Positions 1-10,430 of a stretch of DNA of 64,000 bases are shown piece after piece. Within the stretch, counting starts at the first letter, position 1, and each line of letters begins with the position of its first letter. The stretch covers positions 25,658,501 through 25,722,500 of the forward strand of contig CM076154.1 of the NCBI GenBank assembly GCA_038025085.1, read 5' to 3'. The translations under genes and the position numbers were made by a program. Under the pieces are notes generated by a model. The model saw only the letters and a list, made by a program, of their open reading frames with translations. It ran no database searches and had not been told where the DNA came from. The DNA comes from Tetragonia tetragonoides. Taxonomy: Eukaryota; Streptophyta; Magnoliopsida; Caryophyllales; Aizoaceae.

Positions 1-1263
1 CTCTTTAGAGGCAACATTAGTACAACTCCCAGAGTCAATAATCAAATTGCAAACTTTACCTCTAACCTTGCAGCGAGAATGGAATATTTGCTCCCTTTGG
101 TCGGACTCATCAACGACCACAGTCGTATGTAGCAACTTCGTAAGGATTAGGGTCTCTCCAACCTCGGGTATACCATAATCTTCAATGAATGGCTCTCCAA
201 TATCTTCATCACTATCCTCGGTTATGGGCATAACAAACGAGGGCTCCATCTCTTCTAGCTCAGCGATGGTGAGCGCTTTCTTCGAGCCGCACTCATAGGC
301 ATAGTGTCCATATCCTTGACACTTGAAACAACGCAGTTGGTTCTTGTCCTTAGTAGCCACGGCTTTGCCTTTGTCTTGAGTTACGGGCTTGCTAGGGACA
401 CTTGCGCTCTTGGAGAATGTTGCATTCTCTCTTGCATTGTATTGGTTCCGAAAATTTGTATAGCCTTTAATCACATCTCGTGCAACCGGTTTTTGCTCCT
501 TCTCTTGCTTCTCAATCTTGAGAGCAATTTTGCAGACGTCCTCAAAGGTTACGTAAGGAACAAGCTCTACGTTGCGCCTTAGAGTTGGGTTTAGACCTTT
601 GATGAACCACGCGATCTTTAACTCCTCCTTCTCCTCAAGATCACACATCATGTGCATATGTTCAAACTTCTGGAGGTAGTCTTGTACACTTGAGGTTTCT
701 TGGCTTAAGGATGTGAGTTTCAAAAACTGTTCTTGCTCAAATTCTTTAGGCAAAAATCGTTTCTTTAAATATTTCTTGAGTTTGTCCCAAGTCTCAATCT
801 TTGCTTTCTCTTCCTTCTTGCGTCGAGCCTTTAGGTTTTCATACCATAAAGAAGCATGCTTGGTGAGTTTAAGCGTGGCTAACTTGCATCTTCGCCGCTC
901 ATCATACTCCTTGTATTCAAAGAGTCTCTCCATAGTTCTAAGCCAATCAAGAAAGGCCTCTGAGTCGTAGGAACCGTCATATTCAGGGAGTTCGACCTTC
1001 AAGTTCCTGTCATCATCATAGGGATGTCGTGGTTTAGGAGCGTCATTGGTTCTAGTCCCACTTGTGTCTTCAAACTCCTCATCGAAGTCGGGGTCACGGT
1101 TGTGGTTTCTCCAATGAATTCTGCGCATCCTTGTCTCCATGTTCTTCCTATCTTCTTGGTTTCTTCTTTCCATAGCAGCCATCCGCTCTTCTTGAGATTT
1201 GAAAGACGTCCTAAGATCCTCCATGGCTGTTAACAACTTTGCTAGTTCACTGGGCTCACCCAT
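1..1263 (-). CDS. Gag-protease polyprotein of Ty3/gypsy retrotransposon (partial, runs off window)
   Basis: The minus-strand frame is open for all 421 codons from ATG at 1263-1261 to the window edge. It is the first in-frame ATG after the primer binding site. Gag forms the particle and binds element RNA; the protease cuts the polyprotein. Residues 1-85 are charged and coiled-coil-like, rich in E, R and M. Residues about 86-225 look like the plant retrotransposon gag domain (LPEYDGSYDSEAFLDWL). A CCHC zinc knuckle has C312, C315, H320 and C325 (CFKCQGYGHYAYEC). An acidic linker follows, then the start of an aspartic protease with active-site triplet D410-S411-G412 in NLIIDSGSCTNVAS. No stop or frameshift is seen, so this part may be recently active; RT, RNase H and integrase would lie to the left. 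The lineage is less certain than the class. Confidence 0.92.
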   Translation of the reverse strand, partial: MGEPSELAKLLTAMEDLRTSFKSQEERMAAMERRNQEDRKNMETRMRRIHWRNHNRDPDFDEEFEDTSGTRTNDAPKPRHPYDDDRNLKVELPEYDGSYDSEAFLDWLRTMERLFEYKEYDERRRCKLATLKLTKHASLWYENLKARRKKEEKAKIETWDKLKKYLKKRFLPKEFEQEQFLKLTSLSQETSSVQDYLQKFEHMHMMCDLEEKEELKIAWFIKGLNPTLRRNVELVPYVTFEDVCKIALKIEKQEKEQKPVARDVIKGYTNFRNQYNARENATFSKSASVPSKPVTQDKGKAVATKDKNQLRCFKCQGYGHYAYECGSKKALTIAELEEMEPSFVMPITEDSDEDIGEPFIEDYGIPEVGETLILTKLLHTTVVVDESDQREQIFHSRCKVRGKVCNLIIDSGSCTNVASKE

Positions 1264-1411
1264 AGCTTCGGTTGTTGGTTTCTTGGGGGTTTCTTGGCTG
1301 TCTTCGTGAACAAAGGGCGGATCTTGCAAGAATCTTTCTCTAAAGCTCGCTATGGTGTCGTGTTTATGCTCAGGACCGTGTTGTTTAAACTTAAGAAAGC
1401 TCAAACCTTTA
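1264..1411 (-). other. Retrotransposon untranslated leader between PBS and gag
   Basis: This 148-nt stretch separates the primer binding site from the gag ATG on the minus strand. It happens to be open in the gag frame but has no in-frame ATG, so translation is placed downstream at 1263. No other feature is seen. Confidence 0.7.
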
Positions 1412-1423
1412 GCTCTGATACCA
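1412..1423 (-). promoter_or_regulatory. Primer binding site (initiator tRNA-Met)
   Basis: The minus strand reads TGGTATCAGAGC, complementary to the 3' end of plant initiator tRNA-Met, the usual primer for minus-strand DNA synthesis in these elements. It lies three bases inside the LTR end, the standard spacing. Confidence 0.93.
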
Positions 1424-1426
1424 AGT

Positions 1427-2088
1427 TGATGTGAAATAAGTAACAAAACGGAAATTAACCTTTGATAGTATCACACAAAGGGATCTTGTTCAAGAATCAC
1501 TCAACAACAACTCACGAATCACTCGTAAGGGTTTCAACCTGAATCACTCAGTTTGAGGGGTAAATACTCACGTATTCAATAATTAATCATCAGAGCACGA
1601 GTTTACAATAGCAAAGCTCTCCCCTATTTATAGACAAAGAAAATCTAAAGCTATTCGGAATCCTAATCCTAGTCCGAATAGGAAACTAACTACAAAACTG
1701 ACTACAATTGTAAAACGGACTAACTAACATCTTTCCTAATACCTAATGGACTTCTAATACTAATAACAATTAGATTATTACTCTCCTAAACATATTCTAA
1801 CTAATAAAGGGAATATTAAACGAAATAGAACTGAACAACTGATTACCTAGCGCCCAAGGCTCAAAACCGCTGGAACAGTTTCCTTGGCGCCCAAGGCTTC
1901 TTCTTTTCAGCTTCTAGTCATCTTCTTTCCACTCTAACATAGTTACCTCACACTTTACCTCACGTGGCATTATACTCTTGGCAATGAGCAGCTCAAGATC
2001 AAGCATTAACGTTTCAAGAACTGGGTTCTTGGACGTTCTTGATTCGTCGTCTTCTTGCTTGTCCTTTAACGTACTTGCTCCTGCATCA
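1427..2088 (-). repeat. 5' LTR of the Ty3/gypsy element (662 bp)
   Basis: On the minus strand the LTR starts TGATGCAGG at 2088 and ends TTTCACATCA at 1427. This gives terminal inverted repeats TGATG/CATCA and the canonical TG...CA ends. The inner end abuts the primer binding site and the outer end abuts satellite. The LTR carries a TATA box and a short internal repeat of GCGCCCAAGGC (near 1850 and 1883). The outer boundary is inferred from the TG/CA rule and the start of satellite homology, because the second LTR is off-window. Confidence 0.85.
1625..1632 (-). promoter_or_regulatory. LTR TATA box
   Basis: The minus strand reads TATAAATA within GTCTATAAATAGGGGAGAGC. It sits about 200 bp before the LTR inner end, where the U3/R boundary of a plant LTR is expected. 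It would drive transcription towards lower coordinates, into gag. Confidence 0.75.
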
Positions 2089-3066
2089 CAAATGAATGCA
2101 AATAAAGCATTTGGGTACTTTCTCTTAATATGCAACACAAAAGAACTCAATCTCTTTCACCATAGATGTAAGAGCTGTTAAAACGCGTAAATGCATTCAA
2201 AAGGTGGAGTTAAAGCTTGTTTGTACTTGTAAACATCCTTGGTGTAGTCAAAGCTTTCAACTCAAGCTTTTGAATGTATTTACGCGTTTTAACAGCTCTT
2301 ACGACTAAGCGAAAAGAGATTGAGTTCTTTTGTGTTGTATATTAAAAAAAAGCTCGCAAATGCTTTGTCTACATTCATTTGAGTGAGAAACTACCCCAAG
2401 GATGTTTACAAGTACAAACAAGCTTCAACTCAAAATTTTGAATGTATTCACAATTAAATGAATGCAAATAAAGCATTTGGGTGCTTTCTCTTAATATACA
2501 ACAGAAAAGAACTCAATCTGTTTCACCCTAGTCGTATGAGGTTTTAAAACGCGTAAATACAATCAAAAGCTTGAGTTGAAGATTGTTTGTACTTGTAAAC
2601 ATCCTTGGTGTAGTTTCTCCCTCAAATTAATGCAAACAAAGCATTTGGGTGCTTTCTCTTAATATACAACACAAAAGAACTCAATCTCTTTCACCCTAGT
2701 CATATGAGCTTTTAAAACGCGTATTCTCATAGAGTAGTTTCTCACTCAAATGAATGCAAACAAAGCATTTACAAGTACTTCAACTCGAGCTTTCAAAATC
2801 ATTTGTTTGTACTTGTAAACATCCTTGGTTATGTTTCTCACTCAAATGAATGCAAACAAAGCATTTGGGTGCTTTCTCATAATATACAACACAAAAGAAC
2901 TCAATCTTTATCACCCTAGTTGTAAGTGTTGTTAAAACGCGTAAATGCATTCAAAAGCTTGAGTTGAACTTTGTTTGTTCTTTTAAACTTCCTAGATGTA
3001 GTTTCACACTCAAATGAATGCAAACAAAGTAATTGGATCAACACAAAAACAAAGCTTGATTATGAG
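2089..3066. repeat. Satellite, left edge, orientation - / + / -
   Basis: Monomers run minus from 2089 to about 2252, plus to about 2451, then minus to about 3050. The flip at 2250 joins two arms at a shortened monomer. The flip at 2431-2465 is the recurrent TGTATTCACAAT junction described separately. Several monomers here are truncated (near 2730-2790), and 3030-3066 is scrambled. No gene is seen. Confidence 0.85.
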
Positions 3067-3377
3067 TACAAATGCTTTGTTTGCATTCATTTGAGTGAGA
3101 AACTTAACCAATGATGTTTACAAGTACCAACAAGCTTCAACTTAAGCTTTTGAATGCATATACGCGTTTTAAAACCTCATACGACTAGGGTGAAAGAGAT
3201 TGAGTTCTTTTGTATTGTGTTTTCAGAGAAAGCACCCAAAAGCTTTGTTTGCATTCATTGGAGTGAGAAATTACACCACGGATGTTTACAAGTACAAACA
3301 AGCTTCAACTCAAGCTTTTGAATGTATATACGCGTTTTAAAAGCTCATATGACTAGTGTGAAAAAGTGAGAAACACC
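3067..3377 (+). repeat. Satellite block, plus orientation, left of copia fragment
   Basis: About two monomers in plus orientation. The last carries the TTTTCAGAG / CAAAAGC / TTGGAGTGAG variant set, then breaks off at the copia fragment after GTGAAAAAGTGAGAAACACC, a join of two normally separated monomer parts. Confidence 0.85.
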
Positions 3378-4018
3378 CCGCGCTTATGCTGTCATAGTAG
3401 ACAAAGGTAGCCTTCGTTAATGGGGAATGTAGCTCCTGGGCAGGTTTCTGCCACAGCTTGGGCAACAGCCCTGTACTACGTTTCAGCACTAGATCGAGCC
3501 GTGGTGCTCTGTCGTTTTGATGACAAAGAAAGAAGATTGTCGTCAAGAAACACGCAGTACCCAGAGGGGGATTTGCGTGTGTCAGGGCACCCACCCCAAT
3601 CAGTGTCTGAGTACGCTGTAAGAGAGTCAATGGAGCTTGGGGTGAGATGCAGGCCGTGGGTGAGGGTCCCTTTCACATAACGAAGTATTCGTTTGAGCTG
3701 CTGCATATGAGGTTCCCTAGGGTGGTGCATATGATGACAGACCTGTTGGACGACGTACAAGAGGCCAGGTTGTGTGAAGGTCAGGTACTGTAGTCCGCCG
3801 GCTAGGCTACGATACAGAGTAGGGTCGGCAAACATAGGTCCCTCAATATCAGATAGCTTAGGTTGTGTGTCAACAGGTGTGGCACTAGGATTACAGTTTG
3901 CCCTACTAGCACGCTCGAGGTGCTCCTCGGCATATTTTCGTTGAGAGAGGAATAAACCGCCTTTGTGTCGAGTTACAGAGATGCACAAAAAATAATGAAG
4001 GGGCCCCATGTCAATCAT
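3378..4018 (-). pseudogene. Ty1/copia pol fragment (RT C-terminus plus RNase H start), broken
   Basis: The minus strand encodes a recognisable copia pol segment. The end of the reverse transcriptase (GPLHYFLCISVTRHKGG, FLSQRKYAEEHLERA) is followed by the connection region (DPTLYRSLAGGLQYLTF, LKRILRYVKGTL) and the start of RNase H (AYSDTDWGGCPDTRKSPSGY). The frame stays open from 4018 to a TAG just below 3479, where family members have a glutamate codon. About 25 bases further on, a small deletion shifts the frame, and homology continues to about 3380 (ELHSPLTKATFVYYDS). No LTR, PBS or polypurine tract flanks it, so it is an internal fragment rather than an element end. It cannot encode a functional enzyme. 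It probably entered as filler DNA at a break in the satellite. Confidence 0.93.
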
Positions 4019-5270
4019 GCTTTCTTTGCATTCATTTGAGTGAGAAACTTAACCAAGGATGTTTACAAGTACAAACAAGCTTCAACTCAAGCTTTTGAAT
4101 GTATTTACGCGTTTTAACAGCTCTTACGATTAGAGTGAAAGAGATTGAGGTCTTTTGTGTTGTATATTAAGAGAAAGCACCCAAATGCTTTGTTTGCATT
4201 CATTTGAGTGAGAAACTACACCAACGATGTTTACAAGTACAAACAAGCTTTAACTCCACCTTTTGAATGCATTTACGCTTTGTTTGCATTCATTTGAGTG
4301 AGAAACTACACCAAAGATGTTTACAAGTACAAACAAGCTTTAACTCCACCTTTTGAATGCATTTACGCGTTTTAACAGCTCTTACATCTAGGGTGAAAGA
4401 GATTGAGTTCTTTTGTGTCATATATTAAGAGAAAGCACCCAAATGCTTTGTTTGCATTCATTTGAGGAGATACTACACCAAGGATGTTTACAAGTACAAA
4501 CAACCTTTAACTCCACCTTTTCAATGCATTTACGCGTTTTAACAGCTCTTACATCTAGGGTGAAAGAGATTGTGTTCTTTTGTGTTGTATATTAAGAGAA
4601 AGCACCCAAATGCTTTGTTTGCATTCATTTGAGTGAGAAACTACACCAAGGATATTTACAAGTACAAACAAGCTTCAACTCAAGCTTTTGAATGCATTTA
4701 CGCATTTTTACAGCTCTTACAACTAGGGTGAAAGAGATTGAGTTCTTTTGTGTTGTATATTAAGAAAAAGCTCGCAAATGCTTTGTTTACATTCATTGGA
4801 GTGTGAAACTACCCCAAGGATGTTTACAACTACAAACAAGCTTCAACTCAAGCTTTTGAATGCATTTACGCGTTTTGAAAGCTCATACGAGTAGGATGAA
4901 AGAGATTTGAGGTCTTTTGTGTTGTATACTAAGAGAAAGCACCCAAATGCTTTGTTTGCTTTCATTTGAGTGAGAAACTACACCAAGGATGTTTACAAGT
5001 ACAAACAAGCTTTAACTCAAGCTTTTGAATGCATATACGCGTTTTCAAACCTCATACGACTAGGGTGAAAGAGATTGAGGTCTTTTGTGTTGTATATTAA
5101 GAGAAAGGACCCAAATGCTTTGTTTGCATTCATTTGAGGGAGAAACTACACTAAGGATGTTTACAAGTACAAACAAGCTTTAACTCCACCTTTTGAATGC
5201 ATTTACGCGTTTTAAAAGCTCATATGACTAGGGTGAAAAAGATTGAGTTCTTTTGTGTTGTATATTAAGA
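4019..5270 (+). repeat. Satellite block, plus orientation
   Basis: Satellite resumes with ATGCTTTCTTTGCATTC directly after the copia fragment and runs plus. Monomer variants alternate between TTTAACTCCACC/TTACATCTAGGG and CTTCAACTCAAG/TACGACTAGGG types. A 90-bp truncated monomer begins at 4187 and ends at the ACGC/TTTG joint at 4277. Confidence 0.9.
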
Positions 5271-5590
5271 GAATGCATTTAAAACTTGAAAAATCATATC
5301 AATATATGTTTGTAACTAAGGTATATTGCTTATTAAACATTTGGGTGCTTTCTCTTAATATACAACACTAGGTATATTGCTTAGTATGTTGATAAAAAAG
5401 TAAACATAGTTCATTGACTATTTACAAGAACTCAAATCTCTTTCACCCTAGTCGTATGAGGTTTTAAAATTAAGTACACACAAAAGAACACAAAACTCCA
5501 TTTAAATGCACTAAATGGGAGGATGTTTAAAAGTACAAACAATCAAATATTAAGAGCTTTGCATGCATCTTAAAATTACACCAGAGATGT
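5271..5590. repeat. Degenerate, scrambled satellite patch
   Basis: Satellite similarity falls off after 5275. Recognisable scraps are a minus piece near 5338-5370, another minus piece near 5425-5470, and isolated GTTTAAAAGTACAAAC motifs near 5525 and 5590. Between them is AT-rich sequence with a repeated GGTATATTGCTTA (5330 and 5372). It looks like an old rearranged zone. I see no gene or element end. Confidence 0.6.
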
Positions 5591-6199
5591 TTAAAAGTAC
5601 AAACAAGGATGTTTATAAGTACAAACAAGCTTCAACTCAAGCTTTTGAATGAAATTAAGCGTTTTAGCAGCTCTTACGACTAGGGTGAAAGAGATTGAGT
5701 TCTTTGTGTTGAAAATTAAGAAAAAGCACCCAGATGCTGTATTTACATTCGTTTAAGTGAGAACTACACCAAGGATATTTAAAAGTACAAACAAGCTTCA
5801 ACTCAAGCATTTGAATGCATTTACGCGTTTTGAATGCATTTACACGTTTTAACAGCTCTTATGACTAGGGTGAAAGAGATTGAGTTCTTTTGTGTTGAGT
5901 ATTAAGAGAAAGCACCCAGATACTTTGTTTGCAGTCATTTGAGTGCGAAACTACACCAAGGACATGGACTAACTTAAGCTATTATATGCATAAATGTTAA
6001 ATCTTTGAGAGAGCCCACTAAGGCACCCTAATCGTAAGAGCTGTTAAAACGCGTAAATATATTCAAAAGCTTGAGTTGAAGCTTGTAAACATCGTTGGGG
6101 TAGTCTCACACTCAAATGAATGCAAACAAAGCATTTGGATGCTTTCTCTTAAAATACAACACAAAAGAACTCAATCTTTTTATTACATTTAAGCTTTTG
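5591..6199. repeat. Satellite, plus then minus, left of the rRNA fragment
   Basis: Plus-orientation monomers, more diverged than usual, run to about 5966. A 60-bp stretch without satellite similarity follows (5967-6030). One minus-orientation monomer (6030-6180) then ends against the 25S rRNA fragment. Confidence 0.8.
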
Positions 6200-6369
6200 A
6201 AGAGAAACATACAAGGATTCCCCTAGTAGCGGCGAGCGAACCGGGAAGAGCCCAGCTTTAAAATCGGGCAGCCTCGCCGTCCGAATTGTAGTCTGGAGAA
6301 GCGTCCTCTGCGGCGGACGGGTCCCAAGTCCCCTGGAAAGGGGCGCCAGAGAGGGTGAGAGCCCCGTCG

Positions 6370-6403
<34 letters not shown>

Positions 6404-6484
6404 CCGAGTCGGGTTGTTTGGGAATGCAGCCCTAAGCGGGAGGTAAATTCCGTCCAAGGCTAAATACTGGAGAGAGACCGATAA

Positions 6485-6519
<35 letters not shown>

Positions 6520-6520
6520 A

Positions 6521-6572
<52 letters not shown>
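6200..6572 (+). pseudogene. 25S (26S) rRNA gene fragment, 5' region (pseudogene)
   Basis: About 373 bp match the 5' part of plant large-subunit rRNA on the plus strand, from AACATACAAGGATTCCCC to GGGAGGGAAGCGGATGGGG. This covers the D1 region and conserved helices such as GTACCGCGAGGGAAAGATG, and starts some tens of bases inside mature 25S. Both ends abut satellite without transcribed spacer. It differs from the conserved rRNA I know at several normally invariant sites (AGTAGCGGCGAG, TAAATACTGGAGAGAGACC, GATAACAAACAAG), mostly C-to-T or G-to-A-type changes expected of methylated, unselected DNA. It is a captured scrap and not a functional rDNA unit. Its high GC stands out sharply from the satellite. 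Confidence 0.95.
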
Positions 6573-7398
6573 TAAACATTCATTTGAGTGAGAAACTTAA
6601 CCAAGGATGTTTACAAGTACAAACAAGCTTCAACTCAAGAGATTTTGTAAACATCCTAGGGTACAAAAGCTTGAGTTTTTAAAACGCGTAAATGCATTCA
6701 AAAGGTGGAGCTAAAGCTTGTTTGTACTTGTAAACATCCTTGGTGTAGTTTGTCACTGAAATTGTATGCATTTACAAACAAGCTTTTGAATGCATTTACG
6801 CGTTTAAAAGCTCATACGAGTAGGGTGAAAGAGATTTGAGTTCTTTTGTGTTGTATTTTAAGAGAACGCACCCAAATGCTTTGTTTGCATTCATTTTAGT
6901 GAGAAACTTAACCAAGGATGTTTACAAGTACAAACAAGCTTCAACTCAAGCTTTTGAGTGCATTTACGCTGTTTAATAGCTCTTACATCTAGGGTGAAAG
7001 AGATTGAGTTCTTTTGTGTTGTATTTTCAGAGAAAGCACCCAAAAGCTTTGTTTGCATTCATTGGAGTGAGAAACTACACCAAGGATGTTTACAAGTACA
7101 AACAAGCTTCAACTCAAGATTTTGAATGTATTCACAATCAAATGAATGCAAATAAAACATTTGTGTGCTTTCTCTTAATATACAACAGAAAAGAACTCAA
7201 TCTCTTTCACCCTAGTCGTAAGAGCTGTTAAAACGCGTAAATACATTCAAAAGCTTGAGTTGAAGCTTGTTTGTACTTTAAAACAATCTTCATGTAGTTT
7301 CATACTCAAATGAAGCCAAACAAAGTATTTGGATCATTTCTTTTAATATACAACACAAAAGAACTCAAATCTCTTTCACCCTACTCGTAAGCAAAGGA
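6573..7398. repeat. Satellite, short alternating blocks
   Basis: Orientation is plus to about 6640, minus to about 6765, plus to about 7132 and minus to about 7398. The flip at 7117-7150 uses the recurrent TGTATTCACAATCAAATG junction. Monomers near 6640-6670 are scrambled. Confidence 0.85.
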
Positions 7399-10300
7399 TG
7401 AATGTATTTACGCGTTTTGACAGCTCTTACGATTAGGGTGAAAGAGATTGAGTTCTTTTGTGTTGTATATTAAGAGAAAGCACCCAAATGCTTTGTTTGC
7501 ATTCATTTGAGTGAGAAACTTAACCAAGGATGTTTACAAGTACAAACAAGCTTCAACTCAAGCTTTTGAATGTATTTACGCGTTTTAACAGCTCTTACGA
7601 TTAGGGTGAAAGAGATTGAGTTCTTTTGTGTTGTATATTAAGAGAAAGCACCGAAATGCTTTGTTTGCATTCATTTGAGTGAGAAACTTAACCAAGGATG
7701 TTTACAAGTACAAACAACCTTCAACTCAAACTTTTGAATGTATTTACGCGTTTTAACAGCTCTTACGATTAGGGTGAAAGAGATTGAGGTCTTTTGTGTT
7801 GTATATTAAGAGAAAGCACCCAAATGCTTTGTTTGCATTCATTTGAGTGAGAAAATACACCAAGGATGTTTACAAGTACAAACAAGCTTTAACTCCACCT
7901 TTTGAATGCATTTACGCGTTTTTACAGCTCTTACATCTAGGGTGAAAGAGATTGAGTTCTTTTGTGTTGTATTTTAGAGAAAGCTACCAAAAGCTTTGTT
8001 TGCATTCATTTCAGTGAGATACTACACCAAGAATGTTTACAAGTACAAACAAGCTTCAACTCAAGCTTTTGAATGCATTTACGCGTTATAAAAGCTCATA
8101 TGACTAGGGTGAAAGAGAATGAGGTCTTTTGTGTTGTATATTAAGAGAAAGCACCCAAATGCTTTGTTTGCATTCGTTTGAGTGAGAAACTACAGCAAGG
8201 ATGTTTACAACTACAAACAAGCTTTAACTCCACCTTTTGAATGCATTTACGCGTTTTAACAGCTCTTACGACTAGGGTGAAAGAGATTGAGTTCTTTTGT
8301 GTTGTATATCAAGAGAAAGCACCCAAATGCTTTGTTTGCAGTCATTTGGGTGAGAAACTAGACCAAGGATGTTTACAAGTACAAACAAGCTTTAACTCCA
8401 CCTTTTGAATGCATTTACGAGTTTTAACAGCTCTTACAACTAGGGTGTAAGAGATTGAGTTCTTTTGTGTTGTATATTAAGAGAAAGCACCCAAATGCTT
8501 TGGTTGCATTCATTTGAGTGAGAAACTTAACCAAGGATGTTTACAAGTACAAACAAACTTCAACTCAAGCTTTTAAATGTATTTACGCGTTTTAACAGCT
8601 CTTACAATTAGGATGAAAGAGATTGAGGTCTTTTGTGTTGTATATTAAGAGAAAGCACCCAAATGCTTTGTTTGCATTCATTTGAGTGAGAAACTACACC
8701 AAGGATGTTTACAAGTACAAACAAGCTGTAACTCCACCTTTTGAATGCATTTACGCGTTTTAACAGCTCTTACATCTATGGTGAAAGAGATTGGGTTCTT
8801 TTGTTTGTATATTAAGAGAAAGCACCCAAATGCTTTGTTTGCATTCATTTGAGTGAGAAACTACACCAAGGATGTTTACAAGTACAAAAAGGCTTTAACT
8901 CCACCTTTTGAATGCATTTACGTGTTTTAACAGCTCTTACATCTGGGGTGAAAGAGATTGAGTTCTTTTGTGTTGTATTTTCAGAGAAAGCACCCACACC
9001 AAGAATGTTTTAAAGTGCAAACAAGCTTCAACACAAGCTGTCGAATGCATTTACGCGTTTTAAAAGCTCATACGAGTAGGGTGAAAGAGATTTGAGTTCT
9101 TTTGTGTTGTATATTAAGAGAAAGCATCCAAATACTTTGTTTGGATTCATTTGAGTGTGAAACTATACTTGGGATTTTTTACAAGTACAAACAAGCTTCA
9201 ACTCAAACTTTTGTATGCATTTACGCGTTTTAAAAGCTCATACGAGTAGGGTGAAACATATTTAAGTTCTTTTGTGTTGTATATTAAGCGAAATCACACA
9301 AATGCTTTGTTTGCATTCATTTGAGTGAGAAACTACACCAAGGATGTTTACAAGTACAAACAAGCTTTAACTCCACCTTTTGAATGCATTTTCGCGTTTT
9401 AACAGCTCTTACATCTAGGGTGAAAGAGATTGAGGTCTTTTGTGTTGTATATTAACAGAAATCACACAAATGCTTTGTTTGCATTCATTTGATTGAAAAA
9501 CTACACCAAGAATGTTTACAAGTACAAACAATCTTCAACTCAAGATTTTGAATGCATTTACGCGTTTTAAAAGCTCATATGACTAGGGTGAAAGAGATTG
9601 AGTTCTTTTGTGTTGTATATTAAGAGAAAGCAACCAAATGCTTTGTTTGCATTCATTTCAGTGAGAAACTACACCAACAATGTTTCAAAGTACAAACAAG
9701 CTTCAACTCAAGCTTTTGAATGCATTTACGCGTTTTAAAAGCTCATATGACTAGGGTGAAAAAGATTGAGTTCTTTTGTGTTGTATATTAAGAGAAAGCA
9801 GCCAAATGCATTGTTTGCATTCATTTGAGTGAGAAACTTAATCAAGGATGTTTACAAGTACAAACAAGCTTCAACTCAAGCTTTTGAATATATTTACGCG
9901 TTTTAACAGTTCTTACGATTAGGGTGAATGAGATTGAGGTCTTTTGTGTTGTATATTAAGAGAAATCACACAAATGCTTTTTTTGCATTAATTTGAGTGA
10001 GAAACTACACCAAGGATGTTTACAAGTACAAACAAGCTTCAACTCAAGCTTTTGAATGCATTTACGCATTTTAACAGCTCTTACGACTAGGGTGATAGAG
10101 ATTGAGTTCTTTTGTGTTGTATATTAAGAGAAAGCACCTAAATGCTTTGTTTGCATTCATTTGAGTGAGAAACTACACCAAGGATTTTCACAAGTACAAG
10201 CAAGCTTTAACTCCACCTTTTGAATGCATTTTCGCGTTTTAAAAGCTCTTACATCTAGGGTGAAAGAGATTGAGTTCTTTTGTGTTGTATTTTAAGAGAA

Positions 10301-10430
10301 AGCAACCAAAAGCTTTGTTTACATTCATTTCAGTGAGAACTACACCAAGAATGTTTACAAGTACAAACAAGCTTCCACTCAATCTTTTGAATGCATTTAC
10401 GTGTTTTGAATGCATTTACATTCGAGTTTT
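7399..10430 (+). repeat. Satellite block, plus orientation, regular 168-bp spacing
   Basis: About 18 head-to-tail monomers, the cleanest stretch for defining the period. Variant types succeed one another: GATTAGGGTG with AACTTAACCAAGG, ACATCTAGGG with TTTAACTCCACC, and the TACGAGTAGGG/GAGATTTGAG type near 9070 and 9240. The block ends in a 47-bp non-satellite stretch at 10431-10477. Confidence 0.95.

Larger units (their letters stand above)
1..2088 (-). mobile_element. Ty3/gypsy LTR retrotransposon, 5' part only
   Basis: Reading the minus strand from 2088 down gives, in order, an LTR (2088-1427), a 3-nt gap, a tRNA-iMet primer binding site (1423-1412), an untranslated leader (1411-1264) and an open gag-protease frame (1263 to the left edge). 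This order is diagnostic of an LTR retrotransposon. The CCHC knuckle followed by an aspartic protease without an intervening integrase fits Ty3/gypsy. The protease wording resembles plant chromoviruses, so a centromeric (CRM-like) lineage is possible, but the chromodomain/integrase end lies outside the window. The LTR ends directly against satellite at 2089, so the element inserted into or at the edge of the array. The candidate target-site duplication is the 5 bp after 2088 (CAAAT); its partner is off-window. Confidence 0.9.

Noticed and set aside
304..1233. Plus-strand open frames at 304-582, 713-970 and 1024-1233
   Set aside because: They are antisense shadows of the minus-strand gag-protease frame, which has clear zinc-knuckle and protease motifs.
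1914..2181. Frames of 78 codons (-) and 67 codons (+) at the LTR edge
   Set aside because: They span the LTR/satellite boundary, so they are chance frames.
3420..3680. Plus-strand 86-codon frame
   Set aside because: Antisense to the copia RNase H fragment.
6149..6487. Minus-strand 112-codon frame over the rRNA fragment
   Set aside because: It lies antisense to recognisable 25S rRNA sequence and is a by-product of its high GC content.
7399..10430. CENP-B box in the monomer
   Set aside because: I looked for the TTCG-N4-A-N2-CGGG pattern and did not find it in the consensus.
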